A stretch of DNA of 64,000 nt, from positions 310,001 through 374,000 of the forward strand of contig NZ_CP032683.1 in the NCBI RefSeq assembly GCF_001304615.2. The letters run 5' to 3'. The stretch is from Methanosarcina flavescens. GTDB lineage: Archaea; Halobacteriota; Methanosarcinia; Methanosarcinales; Methanosarcinaceae. Shown piece by piece: positions 9,341 through 18,754 of this stretch. The notes under the pieces are model-generated. The model saw only the letters and a list, made by a program, of their open reading frames with translations, did not search any database and was not told the origin of the DNA. Numbering within the stretch: the first letter of the stretch is position 1; each line of letters begins with the position of its first letter. A program made the translations under genes and the position numbers.

Positions 9341-10507
9341 TTACTCTTTACTGCTTATCTTTGCCTTTCCGAAAGCAGGCAATGAGCCTACTTTATTCGA
9401 GAAGCCTGGTTCCACTTTCCGGTAAAGGGTATCTCTCTGTACAGGGATTCTTCCTGCCCCTTTTATCATCCATTCGAACTCGGCAGGAGACATGTATTCT
9501 CCGTGATTCCCTCCAGACGCGGTTGAAATCTGGTCTTCCATAAGCGTGCCTCCTAGATCATTAGCTCCGCACTCGAGGGCAAACTGAGCAAGCTTTTTCC
9601 CGAGTTTAACCCAGGTAGCCTGAATATTATTTATGTGGGTGTGCAGGATTATGCGGGAAATGGCAATGAGCTGCAAGTCTTCAAGCCCTGTGCTTGCGAA
9701 TTTTCCAGATGCTAACATTTTCTCCCCTATCCTGTTATTATGGGGCAAAAAGGACATCGGGATAAACTCTGAAAATCCACCGGTCTCTTTCTGTATTTCG
9801 CGGATAGTAAAAACATGATCAAGACGCTCTTCGACCGTTTCAACATGTCCGTACATAATAGTTGCATTTGTGGAAATTCCGGTTTTATGTGCGGTCTTTA
9901 TAATATCGATCCATTGCTGTGTATTGATTTTTTCGGGACAGATTATATTTCTCACCCTGTCGGAAAGAATTTCAGCTGAAGTTCCGGTAAGGGAATCAAG
10001 CCCGCTTTCTTTAAGCTTACGAAGAGCCTCTTTTATGGACATGCCTGAGATTTTTGCCGCATAGTGTATTTCCATAGGAGAAAAGGCATGAATACAGAGT
10101 TCTGGATATTCAGCTTTTATTGACTCTACAATCTCCAGGTAGAATTCCATGTCAATTTCCGGAATATAACCTCCCTGGATGCAAACCTCAATAACTCCGG
10201 CTTTCCAGGCGTCACCCACCTTTTTCAGGATTTCTTCCACGCTCAGTATATACCCTTTTTCTGTCCTGTAAGCGCAAAATCCGCAATTTCCTGCGCATTT
10301 ATTTGTAATATAAATATTTCTGTTCGTGATATAACTAACAATATCACCTGTGGTACTGGCCCGAAGGTTATCGGCAAGTTCGAATAACTCGAATGGGCTT
10401 CCTTCAAGCAGGATAAGTGCATCCTCTTTTGTGCAGTTTCCCCGATGTGCCCTTTCAAGGACATCATCAGGAATTGCTGCCGGCCTCTTCATGTACATCC
10501 CGATCAT
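9341..10507 (-). CDS. cofH: FO synthase subunit 2 CofH, second copy
   Basis: Radical SAM enzyme that joins 4-hydroxybenzyl from tyrosine to the ribityl-diaminouracil in making the F420 chromophore FO. The [4Fe-4S]-SAM motif is CAGNCGFCAY (CxxxCxxC) at about residue 71, followed by EVCIQGGYIP and INNIQATWVKLG, both typical of CofH. The 388-residue length is normal. ATG codons occur at residues 1, 4 and 6; the second has the best spacing from an AGGA. It follows the other cofH by about 37 nt in the same operon. The two copies are clearly paralogous over their full length, so this one may be redundant or may have another substrate in the CofH/MqnE-like group. Confidence 0.9.
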   Translation of the reverse strand: MIGMYMKRPAAIPDDVLERAHRGNCTKEDALILLEGSPFELFELADNLRASTTGDIVSYITNRNIYITNKCAGNCGFCAYRTEKGYILSVEEILKKVGDAWKAGVIEVCIQGGYIPEIDMEFYLEIVESIKAEYPELCIHAFSPMEIHYAAKISGMSIKEALRKLKESGLDSLTGTSAEILSDRVRNIICPEKINTQQWIDIIKTAHKTGISTNATIMYGHVETVEERLDHVFTIREIQKETGGFSEFIPMSFLPHNNRIGEKMLASGKFASTGLEDLQLIAISRIILHTHINNIQATWVKLGKKLAQFALECGANDLGGTLMEDQISTASGGNHGEYMSPAEFEWMIKGAGRIPVQRDTLYRKVEPGFSNKVGSLPAFGKAKISSKE

Positions 10508-10544
10508 TCCTGTTTATCTGATATATCTATCCCGATAGATAGGC

Positions 10545-11696
10545 TCACTCTGAGACTCTGAACCCTGATCGCCTCGGATTTCCCGAAACCAGCTCATTCA
10601 CTCTTCCGTACAGAGTGGTTCTTTCTTTTGGAACTCTCCCGGCTCCATAGATCATCCACTCGAGTTCTTCTACAGATAGCGCTTCTCCATTAGAGGCTCC
10701 TGCAGACCTTGAAATACTTTCCTCCATAAGGGTACCCCCAAGATCGTTAACCCCACAGTGAAGAGCAAACTGCGCAAGTTTTTTCCCTAACTTCACCCAG
10801 CTTGCCTGAATATTGTCTACGTACCCGTGGAGAAGAATACGAGAAACAGCATAATTCTTAAGATCCTCAAGACCAGGCGTAGCGTATCTACCTTCTCTCA
10901 TTAATTTCTCCCCTACAGGGTTGTTATAAGGCATAAAAGGCAGGGGCACAAATTCCGTAATTCCACCCGTTTCCTTCTGAATTTCCCTGATGATCAATAT
11001 ATGTTCTATCCTTTCTTCAAGAGTTTCGACATGCCCGTACATCATCGTTGCAGTCGTAGGAATGCCTGCGGCATGTGCCTGGGTAACCACCTCTATCCAT
11101 TCCGAGGTTTTGATTTTTGAAGGGCAGATAATCTCCCTTACCCTGTCCGAAAGAATTTCGGCTGCCGTGCCGGGCATGGTGTCAAGCCCGCTTTTTTTAA
11201 GTCTTAGCAGGGCTTCTTTTACAGGGATTCCACTGATACGGGAAGCATGGTAAACCTCCATCGGTGAAAAGGAATGGATATGCATCTCAGGGAATTCGGC
11301 TTTTATGGCTTCTACAATCCCGAGATAAAAGTCAATGCCAGCGTCAGGCAGAAGTCCTCCCTGGATGCAGACTTCAGTAGCATTTGCCTGTGCCGCCTCC
11401 CTTACTTTTCCCATTATTTCTTCAAGGGTCAGAACTTTGCCGTTATTCGTTCTAAATGCGCAGAACCCGCAGGTCCCTACACACTGGCTGGTAAAGTTAA
11501 TATTCCTGTTTACGACGTAAGTAACCATATCCCCTGCTGTAAGGGAGCGGAGTTCATCCGCAAACCTGAAGAGTTCGAAAGGAGGTACCTCAAGGAGTAG
11601 AAGCCCGTCTTCTTTTGTGCTCTTCCCCTGGTATGCGCGTTCTATAAGGTCTTCGGGAATTTTGCTGTTCATTTTTCTAATTCTCCGCATGCCCAT
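10545..11696 (-). CDS. cofH: FO synthase subunit 2 CofH, first copy
   Basis: Same reaction as the downstream paralogue. It has CVGTCGFCAF (the radical SAM CxxxCxxC), EVCIQGGLLPDAG and VDNIQASWVKLG. 383 residues. The ATG begins one base after the cofG stop codon, so cofG and this gene are translationally coupled and probably form the working two-subunit FO synthase of archaea. An alternative start is the ATG at residue 9. Nothing suggests decay in either copy. Confidence 0.92.
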   Translation of the reverse strand: MGMRRIRKMNSKIPEDLIERAYQGKSTKEDGLLLLEVPPFELFRFADELRSLTAGDMVTYVVNRNINFTSQCVGTCGFCAFRTNNGKVLTLEEIMGKVREAAQANATEVCIQGGLLPDAGIDFYLGIVEAIKAEFPEMHIHSFSPMEVYHASRISGIPVKEALLRLKKSGLDTMPGTAAEILSDRVREIICPSKIKTSEWIEVVTQAHAAGIPTTATMMYGHVETLEERIEHILIIREIQKETGGITEFVPLPFMPYNNPVGEKLMREGRYATPGLEDLKNYAVSRILLHGYVDNIQASWVKLGKKLAQFALHCGVNDLGGTLMEESISRSAGASNGEALSVEELEWMIYGAGRVPKERTTLYGRVNELVSGNPRRSGFRVSE

Positions 11697-11697
11697 T

Positions 11698-12699
11698 TCA
11701 GGGCTGTTTCCTATAACCCTCCGAGTCCGAGAGCTGTGCTATCAGCCCGGATAACCTGTCTGAATACCACCCTCTTTTCACATACTGGGGGTAAATCGGC
11801 AGGCGTTCCCTGAGCAGAATCGATCCGAGTTTCTTTTGCAAATCCCTTACATCCGGCCATTCTGCTTCAGGATTAATCCAGTCAATTGTCAGCGGGGATA
11901 TACCTCCAAGGTCACTAACCCCTTTCGCGATAAGGGCCTTAGGGTCTATAAGGTTTGGGGCAACCTGCACTGCCACATCAGGAGGAAGGATCTGCCTGGC
12001 AAGGCATATAGTATCAACTATTTCCTCTACCGCAGGTTCTGGAGAGTTTTCCATATATGTTCCGGATTTTGGGATAAAATTCTGGATAATAACTTCTTGG
12101 ATATGCCCATATTCCCTGTGAAGACCTGCAATAGCCTCAAGCGACTCAATTCTGTCCTCTCTTTTCTCCCCTATCCCTACAAGAATGCCGGTAGTATAGG
12201 GAATTCTGAGCTTTCCGGCTTCCCGGATAGTATCAAGCCTGAGTTCGGGAAGTTTGCCAGGGCAGTCTTTATGTGCATCAAGAGCTGCCATGCTCTCAAG
12301 CATCAACCCCATGCTTGCATTCAAAGGCTTTAAAGCCTTAAGCTCCGAGTGCGTCATGATACCCGCATTCGTATGAGGAAGAATTCCAATATCGATCGCA
12401 GCTTCACAGAGAAAGAGAAGGTATTCAAGAGTAGAAGAATAGCCAAGTTCTTTTAGCCAATTCCTGTACTCCGGCACCTCATCTGGAAACTCGCCAAAGG
12501 TGAAAAGGGCTTCAGTGCACCCCGCCTTTGCCCCATTCTCAAGCACAGGAAGAATTTCTTCAGGCTTCATGAGCCTGGCGTCCGGTTGCCCGGGTTCCCT
12601 CCGAAAGCCGCAGTACCCGCAGCGGTTCCTGCATATATTGGTCACAGGGATGAAAACGTTCTTCGAGTAAGTTACAAAATCGGGATTTTTTGGTGGAAT
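11698..12699 (-). CDS. cofG: FO synthase subunit 1 CofG
   Basis: Radical SAM enzyme for the first half of FO synthesis, acting with CofH. The motif CRNRCGYC supplies the iron-sulfur cysteines, followed by EALFTFGEFPDE, HTNAGIMTHSEL and GVSDLGGISPLT, all CofG signatures. The first conventional start codon is a GTG at 12645, but it falls inside the first conserved beta strand (SKNVFIPVTNICRNRC). Eighteen further in-frame codons upstream read like the family's N terminus, and the only initiators there would be ATT (12699) or ATC, about seven bases after an AGGTG. I take ATT as the likeliest start. The CrtI-like gene ends just upstream. Confidence 0.9.
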   Translation of the reverse strand: MPPKNPDFVTYSKNVFIPVTNICRNRCGYCGFRREPGQPDARLMKPEEILPVLENGAKAGCTEALFTFGEFPDEVPEYRNWLKELGYSSTLEYLLFLCEAAIDIGILPHTNAGIMTHSELKALKPLNASMGLMLESMAALDAHKDCPGKLPELRLDTIREAGKLRIPYTTGILVGIGEKREDRIESLEAIAGLHREYGHIQEVIIQNFIPKSGTYMENSPEPAVEEIVDTICLARQILPPDVAVQVAPNLIDPKALIAKGVSDLGGISPLTIDWINPEAEWPDVRDLQKKLGSILLRERLPIYPQYVKRGWYSDRLSGLIAQLSDSEGYRKQP

Positions 12700-12722
12700 G
12701 ATAGAACACCTGCTGAATTTGT

Positions 12723-14000
12723 TTAACCAAGAATTTTTTTCATGGTTGCAGCCACGCCGAGAGCCACGCCTTCAACTTCTATGCCCCCTTTTCCTTTGGC
12801 TCCATCCCCCACGACGTAGAGCTCTGGAATCGGGGTTTCATTACCAGGGTCAGTACCAGATGTTGCCCTGTTTACTGGCCAGCTGTCATAGTATGACTGG
12901 ATAAGCAGGACTTCATATCTCTTATCGGGGAAGATTTCCTTAAGATCCTGAAGCCCTAATTCGATTTCAGCCTCGAGATTTTTTATATTCTCAGGGGCTA
13001 CGTACTGATGGGACATTGTAAGGTGTTTGCCCGGTGGAGCAAGTCTCGGGTCAACCTGGGTAACCTCATTTATCCCATTTACCCTTTTCGCATATGGGGT
13101 GAGAAGGATGCCTGAATGCCCTACAAGTGGCTCATCTGCAGCAAGGCAGATCTTTATGCCAGCAGACGGTCTCAGGGTCTCAAGCTGTCTCAAGTATCCT
13201 GAGTTTTTCTCTCCTGAAAGGGCCTCTCGGCAAAGGCGGGCTGTTGCAACATGCCCGAGATTACTGATGATCAGGTCGGCTTTATGAACTTCCTCGCCAA
13301 TAAGCACACCTGCAGCTTTACCATTCTGCAGAAGGATTTTTGAAACCTCAGCTCTGGTATGGATCTTTCCGCCGTGTGCGGCAATCACACTCTCCAGGGC
13401 GTCGATTATTCCTTTGCATCCGCCTACAGGAACACCAGGCCCGCCGAACCTGTACATGTTTTCGATTATCTCGAAAATTTCTTCTACAGGCACTTCGTCA
13501 CTTCTGAGACTCAGCGCCCAGCCGCAGAAAGAGTCGGCAAATCTCACAAGCCATTCGTCCTTAATCTGGCTCCTGATCCAGGCCTGGAGAGTGCTCCCTG
13601 TCGGTCGGTTCTTTCGCGTACTCACTGTAAGAAGGGCAATCTTCAGGCGGTCTTTATGCGAGAGAAGTGTGGGAAAATCGGAAAAAGGAATATCTTTGAA
13701 ACCTTTACTGTAATCTGGGCTGTTCTTCTTCAGGGGAACTCGCACTGTTGTTATGTCTGACCGCACGATCTCAATGTCAGCTCCGACTTCACTGAGAAAC
13801 TGTGCTAGAGGGCCTGAAGGTCCGTGGGGCAGGATGTGGAGAGCTCCACTCGAGAGTTGGAATCCTTTATAATTCAGGTTTGTAAACCTTCCTCCTGTGA
13901 TAGGAAGTCTCTCATAAACCTCAACCTGATATCCTGCCTTTGAGAGCCTGGCTGCGCTTAAGAGCCCTCCAAGCCCTGCACCAATTACAATTGCTTTCAC
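12723..14000 (-). CDS. CrtI-like FAD-dependent oxidoreductase in the F420 operon
   Basis: Flavoprotein of the phytoene desaturase/NAD(P)-binding Rossmann group. It begins KAIVIGAGLGGLLSAARLSK, a perfect dinucleotide-binding motif, then ERLPITGGRF. The C terminus has LYVVGDGAKGKGGIEVEGVA, the second FAD contact. 425 residues, somewhat shorter than carotenoid desaturases. The start is a GTG that overlaps the ferredoxin stop (GTGA), and the 3' end lies immediately before cofG. The tight coupling to a ferredoxin and to FO synthase suggests a ferredoxin-linked redox step on an isoprenoid or a cofactor precursor, but its substrate is not known to me. Confidence 0.85.
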   Translation of the reverse strand: MKAIVIGAGLGGLLSAARLSKAGYQVEVYERLPITGGRFTNLNYKGFQLSSGALHILPHGPSGPLAQFLSEVGADIEIVRSDITTVRVPLKKNSPDYSKGFKDIPFSDFPTLLSHKDRLKIALLTVSTRKNRPTGSTLQAWIRSQIKDEWLVRFADSFCGWALSLRSDEVPVEEIFEIIENMYRFGGPGVPVGGCKGIIDALESVIAAHGGKIHTRAEVSKILLQNGKAAGVLIGEEVHKADLIISNLGHVATARLCREALSGEKNSGYLRQLETLRPSAGIKICLAADEPLVGHSGILLTPYAKRVNGINEVTQVDPRLAPPGKHLTMSHQYVAPENIKNLEAEIELGLQDLKEIFPDKRYEVLLIQSYYDSWPVNRATSGTDPGNETPIPELYVVGDGAKGKGGIEVEGVALGVAATMKKILG

Positions 14001-14158
14001 GCCGGCACCTCTATGGCTTTAACAGGGCAGTAGATAGCACAGATCCCGCAATCTATACAGGCATCGGTAGTTCGTGCCTTCCCTTTTACCTCTATTGCTC
14101 CTTTCTTACAAAAAGAAGCACACTGGCCGCATCCTACACAGTTATCATTGATCTTCAT
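13997..14158 (-). CDS. Small 2[4Fe-4S] ferredoxin, first gene of the F420 operon
   Basis: A 53-residue ferredoxin with two clusters, CVGCGQCASFCKKGAI and CIDCGICAIYCPVKAI. ATG at 14158. Its stop overlaps the start of the CrtI-like flavoprotein gene by the sequence GTGA, which strongly suggests that they form a redox pair, mirroring the ferredoxin and geranylgeranyl reductase pair at 6202-7598. Confidence 0.9.
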   Translation of the reverse strand: MKINDNCVGCGQCASFCKKGAIEVKGKARTTDACIDCGICAIYCPVKAIEVPA

Positions 14159-15127
14159 GCGATTCCACCAGCTTTCCTATCATGAAAGACTTATTATAAT
14201 GTGTTGGTACAGTGTGTTCTCAGGCTTATATCCCGGCGTGAATTTTCCCTTTGCCGTGAATGCGGCAACTATATGTTGTAATCAGCGATATGTGATTTAT
14301 TTATTCCCTGTTGAATATTTTATAATGTAATGTTCGGAATATATCATAATTTCAGCATTACAAGCGAAGCAGAAATGAAATCTCTCGCCCCAGCCTTCAA
14401 AGGTAGCTTAAAAATATTTTAAGCTCATTATTTTATACTTCAATGCTTACTATTAAATTTTTAACCTTTAGATTTATTACGATTATTCATAATATTTATG
14501 TGATTCTTTTATTCAATTTGAAATAATTAATTTGTATATATAATTATTCATACCGTATAGGATTAATTATATATGTAATAAATTATATTATTAGAGTTGT
14601 GGCATTCTATGGAGAATAACATAATTAAGGGTAATATAATGTCATAGACGAGCAAGTGTTTTTATTCTATTTTTTAAACATGCTCATATTCTAAAAGAAC
14701 ATCTTTAATTACTTAAACTCAGATTTATATAAATAAAAATTATCTAGTAAATAATTATAAATATCTCCTAATACAATTGCAGGATTAACTATAGTGTACT
14801 GTAATGATAATTATTAATTATACTAATTTCACGCAACTGAATTAATACTGTCTAAAACAAGAAATATCCGCACTTCCAACAATTTATTATACAACTCCGG
14901 GCAATGAATCAAATTTTTCAGAGCCCGAAAGCAAATGTCTGAAAACAGGAATCCTTTTACTGCAATTAAGGATTAGTGGATTCAGGTGTTTCCAGAAAGG
15001 CCTGTGTCTTGACTGAACACGATTTGCTTAAAACCCGGGTGTTCGGACGCAGTTTATGTCCAAAACCCCGCAGTCGATGTCATGTAACGCTGCAATCCAG
15101 GTTGCTGCATTTCAATAGGTGATATTA
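14159..15127. other. Long AT-rich divergent promoter region between the F420 operon and fpo
   Basis: About 970 bp with no gene, between divergent operons. 14330-14850 is very AT-rich with many TATA-like strings, for example TTTATATAAATA at about 14723 (plus strand). The last 250 bp before fpoA (about 14880-15127) are distinctly GC-richer and contain short self-complementary pieces, so a long, structured 5' leader of the fpo mRNA is likely. I cannot fix the transcription start. Confidence 0.5.
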
Positions 15128-15502
15128 ATGTCTGGAATAATTGATAGTTACATACCAGTCGCCATATTTCTTTTTGTGGCACTTGTTATGCCACCAATGA
15201 CAATGTTTATGGTAAAGCATCTGAGTCCGAGGAGCAAGGCAGCAGGCAAGTACACGACATATGAATCGGGTTCGGTTCCCACAGGAACTGCAAGGATCCA
15301 GTTCAATGTTGAGTATTATCTCTATGCGATCGCTTTTGTGATCTTTGATGTGGAAGTGCTTTTCCTTTATCCGTGGGCCACAGTCTATAAGGGACACGGG
15401 ATTACCTCTATCGCAGTAGCTGAGATGTTTCTTTTTGTTTTTGTACTGCTTTTTGGATACATTTATCTTTGGAAGAAGGGGGCTCTCACATGGGTGAAGT
15501 GA
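15128..15502 (+). CDS. fpoA: F420H2 dehydrogenase subunit FpoA
   Basis: Membrane subunit, homologous to NuoA/ND3, of the proton-pumping complex that oxidises F420H2 and reduces methanophenazine. The ~124 residues have three transmembrane helices; the family signature YESGSVPTGTARIQFNVEYY lies between the first and second. The ATG at 15128 follows an AGGTGAT ribosome site; an upstream in-frame GTG is part of that site. First gene of the fpo operon. The 3' end overlaps fpoB by 13 nt. Confidence 0.95.
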   Translation: MSGIIDSYIPVAIFLFVALVMPPMTMFMVKHLSPRSKAAGKYTTYESGSVPTGTARIQFNVEYYLYAIAFVIFDVEVLFLYPWATVYKGHGITSIAVAEMFLFVFVLLFGYIYLWKKGALTWVK

Positions 15503-16041
15503 AGGAGAAAAAAACGAATAAAAACAATGAAAAGTCTGAAGAAATTCCTGGGGTCATCACGACAACAACCAGTGCTATTCACAATCTTCTCAAGAAATCC
15601 AAGGTTCAGGACATTATCAACTGGGGAAGAAAAAACTCGCTCTGGTTTATGACTCAACCTATGGGCTGTTGCGGTGTTGAGATGATCGCTACAGGCTGTG
15701 CACACTATGACACTGACCGTTTCGGGATAATTCCGAGGAACTCCCCGAGGCATGCTGATGTCATGATAATCAGTGGGTATGTGACAAAGAAATACCTGCC
15801 TGCTTTAAAGAGGCTCTGGGAACAGATGCCTGCTCCGAAATGGGTAATCTGTATGGGAGATTGTTCCATTAGTGGCGGGCCTTTCTACGAATCCTACAGC
15901 ACTGTGCAGAATATTGATGAAATCTTCCCGATTGATGTTTACATTCCTGGATGCCCTCCGAGGCCCGAAGCCCTGATTCAAGGATTTGTGGAGCTTCAAG
16001 AGAAAATTAAAGCCAAAAAAGACCGAGGCACGGGATACTAA
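15490..16041 (+). CDS. fpoB: F420H2 dehydrogenase subunit FpoB
   Basis: NuoB/PSST homologue carrying the N2 [4Fe-4S] cluster next to the quinone-like (methanophenazine) site. The cluster cysteines are in MGCCGVEMIA (about residue 60), CMGDCSISGG and VYIPGCPPRPEA. 183 residues from the ATG at 15490, which has a purine-rich site upstream and sits inside the end of fpoA. The N terminus is a Lys/Glu-rich hydrophilic stretch. Confidence 0.95.
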   Translation: MGEVKEKKTNKNNEKSEEIPGVITTTTSAIHNLLKKSKVQDIINWGRKNSLWFMTQPMGCCGVEMIATGCAHYDTDRFGIIPRNSPRHADVMIISGYVTKKYLPALKRLWEQMPAPKWVICMGDCSISGGPFYESYSTVQNIDEIFPIDVYIPGCPPRPEALIQGFVELQEKIKAKKDRGTGY

Positions 16042-16088
16042 GACTGTTGAGGCTCTTTTTGACCTTCAGATTCATTCGAGGGAAAATT

Positions 16089-16565
16089 ATGGATGTTACA
16101 GAAATTCTTAAGTCACTAACAGGTGCGTTTCCTGAGGCAATTTTCGAAGCAACAGCCGAATCCAAAATCCGCGCCAGGGCTTACGTCGATAAAGAGAAAG
16201 CAAAAGAAGTCTGCCAGTACCTGAAGGATTCCCTTCAATTCGACCACCTCTGTTCAGTCTGCGGGGTGGATTACATAAAAAGGAATGAGTTTGAGGTAGT
16301 CTATCATATTGCATCATATAACCATCCTGTAGTTCTTACGCTCAAAGCCAGACTTCCGAGAGATTACCCGGAAATCGAATCAATTGTATCGGTATACTGG
16401 AATGCAAACTGGTATGAAAGGGAAACATACGAACTTTTTGGGATCCTGTTCAAAAACCACCCTAATCTGAAGCCACTTGTACTTCCCGAAGATATGCTCG
16501 GAGAATGGCCTCTCAGGAAAGATTACGAGGGCTTCCCTAATAAAACAGCAAGAAATCTGGTATGA
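16089..16565 (+). CDS. fpoC: F420H2 dehydrogenase subunit FpoC
   Basis: NuoC/30-kDa homologue of the peripheral arm, about 158 residues. Signature ANWYERETYELFGILFKNHP is the conserved NuoC stretch, followed by EDMLGEWPLRKDYEG. The ATG at 16089 is preferred over an upstream frame extension because homology begins with DVTEILKSL. The stop overlaps the start region of fpoD. Confidence 0.95.
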   Translation: MDVTEILKSLTGAFPEAIFEATAESKIRARAYVDKEKAKEVCQYLKDSLQFDHLCSVCGVDYIKRNEFEVVYHIASYNHPVVLTLKARLPRDYPEIESIVSVYWNANWYERETYELFGILFKNHPNLKPLVLPEDMLGEWPLRKDYEGFPNKTARNLV

Positions 16566-16576
16566 GGGGGTGGAAA

Positions 16577-17701
16577 ATGGAAGAAAAGCTTGAACCAAAT
16601 GAGATGATTATACACCTGGGCCCTCAGCATCCCATGCAGCCCGGACCCTTCAGGTTGAACCTGAGATTAAAAGGAGAAACAGTCGTGGATGCCGAGGTAG
16701 AACTGGGATTCATTCACAAAGGTATTGAAAAAATTCTGGAGAATAAGACCTACCTCCAGGGAATTACAATCGTGGATAGGATATGCTACCTTGCAGCCCT
16801 TGTAAACGAAGAATGTTTTGTAGGCTGTACTGAGAAACTGCTGGACATCGAGCCGCCTGAGCGGGCTCAGTATATTAGGGTCATTCTTGAGGAACTCACA
16901 AGGATTCAGAGCCACTTGCTGGGTATGGGTGAATTTGGAGAATTCATTGGCTTCGTGTCCATGTTCATGTACACAATCAGGGAAAGAGAAGAGGTTCTTA
17001 GCCTTATCGATATGGTCACAGGAGCCAGGATTACTCACAGCTACCTGAGATTTGGAGGGGTGCGTGACGACCTTCCGGATGGCTTTAAAGAAAAAGCGAT
17101 TCCTGTCCTCAACAATCTGAAAAAATCCATCGATGACTTTGAAGAAATGTTCCACACTGACAGGATCTATAGGGAAAGGACCGTTGGAATCGGTGTCCTG
17201 ACTGCAGACATTGCAAAGGAACTTGGGGTTTCAGGGCCTCCCCTGCGTGCAACCGGTGTACCTTTTGACATTCGGAAAAATGAGCCTTATCTGGTTTATA
17301 AAGATCTGGACTTCAAAGTCTGCACGGAAACCGCAGGAGATTCTTTTGCAAGAGTGCAGGTCAGGCTCAATGAGATGAGGGAAAGCATCTACATAGTAGA
17401 ACAGTGTCTTGACCAACTTCCAGGCGGCTCAATTTTTCCGGAAGATACCCTGTACGGCAGGAGAACCCCGGTGATGAGAGTTCCGCCAGGTGAGGTATTC
17501 CACAGAGTGGAAGACCCGAGAGGGGAAATGGGAATGTATATGATCTCCGATGGCTCGGACAAACCGTACAGGGTAAAGATCAGAGGTCCTCACTACCCAA
17601 CCCTGCAAGCTCTGCCTCCGCTTATCAAAGGCACGACTGTTGCAGACGTAGCGGCAATTTCGGGCAGTATGGACGGCTGTACCAGTGAAGCGGACAGGTG
17701 A
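16577..17701 (+). CDS. fpoD: F420H2 dehydrogenase subunit FpoD
   Basis: NuoD/49-kDa homologue, forming the methanophenazine-reduction cavity with FpoB. It has IHLGPQHPMQPGPFRLNL at the N terminus, ELGFIHKGIEKILE and RGEMGMYMISDG, all conserved in NuoD. As in other energy-converting dehydrogenases it lacks the [NiFe] cysteines of hydrogenases. 374 residues from the ATG at 16577, which follows GGGGGTGG; another in-frame ATG at 16562 overlaps the fpoC stop. Confidence 0.95.
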   Translation: MEEKLEPNEMIIHLGPQHPMQPGPFRLNLRLKGETVVDAEVELGFIHKGIEKILENKTYLQGITIVDRICYLAALVNEECFVGCTEKLLDIEPPERAQYIRVILEELTRIQSHLLGMGEFGEFIGFVSMFMYTIREREEVLSLIDMVTGARITHSYLRFGGVRDDLPDGFKEKAIPVLNNLKKSIDDFEEMFHTDRIYRERTVGIGVLTADIAKELGVSGPPLRATGVPFDIRKNEPYLVYKDLDFKVCTETAGDSFARVQVRLNEMRESIYIVEQCLDQLPGGSIFPEDTLYGRRTPVMRVPPGEVFHRVEDPRGEMGMYMISDGSDKPYRVKIRGPHYPTLQALPPLIKGTTVADVAAISGSMDGCTSEADR

Positions 17702-17706
17702 TTACA

Positions 17707-18747
17707 ATGCCAATAGAAATTCCTGAATTTATACTTCCTTTACTCCCCTGGATTCGCGGAACTGTCGGCCTTTCTCTGGTTGGATTTATCTTCATAGCAG
17801 CTATGGGAGCTGTGTGGCTCGAAAGAAAGCTTTCTGCCGATATCCAATCCAGGATGGGACCCTGCCGTGTAGGAAAATACGGGCTTTTGCAGCTCGTAGC
17901 CGACGCAATCAAGCTCTTTACAAAAGAAGACTTAAGACCACTGAATGCTGACAGCTTGCTTTTCAATAATGCTAACATCTTTATGATCAGTTCGGTCTTT
18001 CTTATGCTGGTAGCCATCCCCGTGGGCGCGGTCTTTATTAATGGGGTCGAATACCCGCTTGCGGTCACTCAGATGGACATAAGTGTGCTTTATATTGAAG
18101 CGATGTCCGCAATCTCAATCTTCGGGATTTTCATGGTGGCTTACGGCTCGAACAATAAATATTCCCTGCTCGGAGCTTTCCGAAACTTCGCCCGGATGGT
18201 CGGGTATGAAGTGCCTCTCGGATTAAGCGTGGTAAGTATAGCTATCATGACAGGCTCCCTGAGTATTGTGGAAATATCAAGATCACAGGGACTTCTATGG
18301 AATATCTTCCTTCAACCTATTGGATTCTTCGTGTTCTTTGTATCCCTTATGGCTGATATGGGAAGGCTTCCCTTTGACCAGAATGAGTCCGAAGAAGAAC
18401 TCGTAGCAGGCTGGATTACGGAGTACTGTGGAATGCGGTTCGGGCTCGGTTTCTTTGCCGAATATATCCACATGATCCTCGGTTCTTTCCTTGTAGCCCT
18501 TCTCTTCCTAGGCGGCTGGAACGTACCTTCCTTTGTTGCAAACAACCCTGTGCTTGGTCTTATAGCCCCAACAGGATTCCTGCTTGTGAAAACTGTCTTT
18601 GTACTTATGGTAATTATAGGTCTCAGATGGGCTATTCCGAGATTCAGGATCGACCAGGTTGTTGACCTGAGCTGGAAGAAACTGCTTCCTCTTGCCCTTT
18701 TAAACCTTGTCTGGGCTGTGGTGCTCGGACTCTACCTGGGAGCGTGA
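17707..18747 (+). CDS. fpoH: F420H2 dehydrogenase subunit FpoH
   Basis: NuoH/ND1 homologue, the membrane subunit that links the quinone-like site to the proton pumps. About eight transmembrane helices; conserved segments are ERKLSADIQSRMGPCRVG (about 41) and DMGRLPFDQNESEEELVAG (about 217), which carries the acidic loop. The ATG at 17707 follows AGGTGAT, which overlaps the fpoD stop. 346 residues. Confidence 0.96.
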   Translation: MPIEIPEFILPLLPWIRGTVGLSLVGFIFIAAMGAVWLERKLSADIQSRMGPCRVGKYGLLQLVADAIKLFTKEDLRPLNADSLLFNNANIFMISSVFLMLVAIPVGAVFINGVEYPLAVTQMDISVLYIEAMSAISIFGIFMVAYGSNNKYSLLGAFRNFARMVGYEVPLGLSVVSIAIMTGSLSIVEISRSQGLLWNIFLQPIGFFVFFVSLMADMGRLPFDQNESEEELVAGWITEYCGMRFGLGFFAEYIHMILGSFLVALLFLGGWNVPSFVANNPVLGLIAPTGFLLVKTVFVLMVIIGLRWAIPRFRIDQVVDLSWKKLLPLALLNLVWAVVLGLYLGA

Positions 18748-18754
18748 TGAAATC

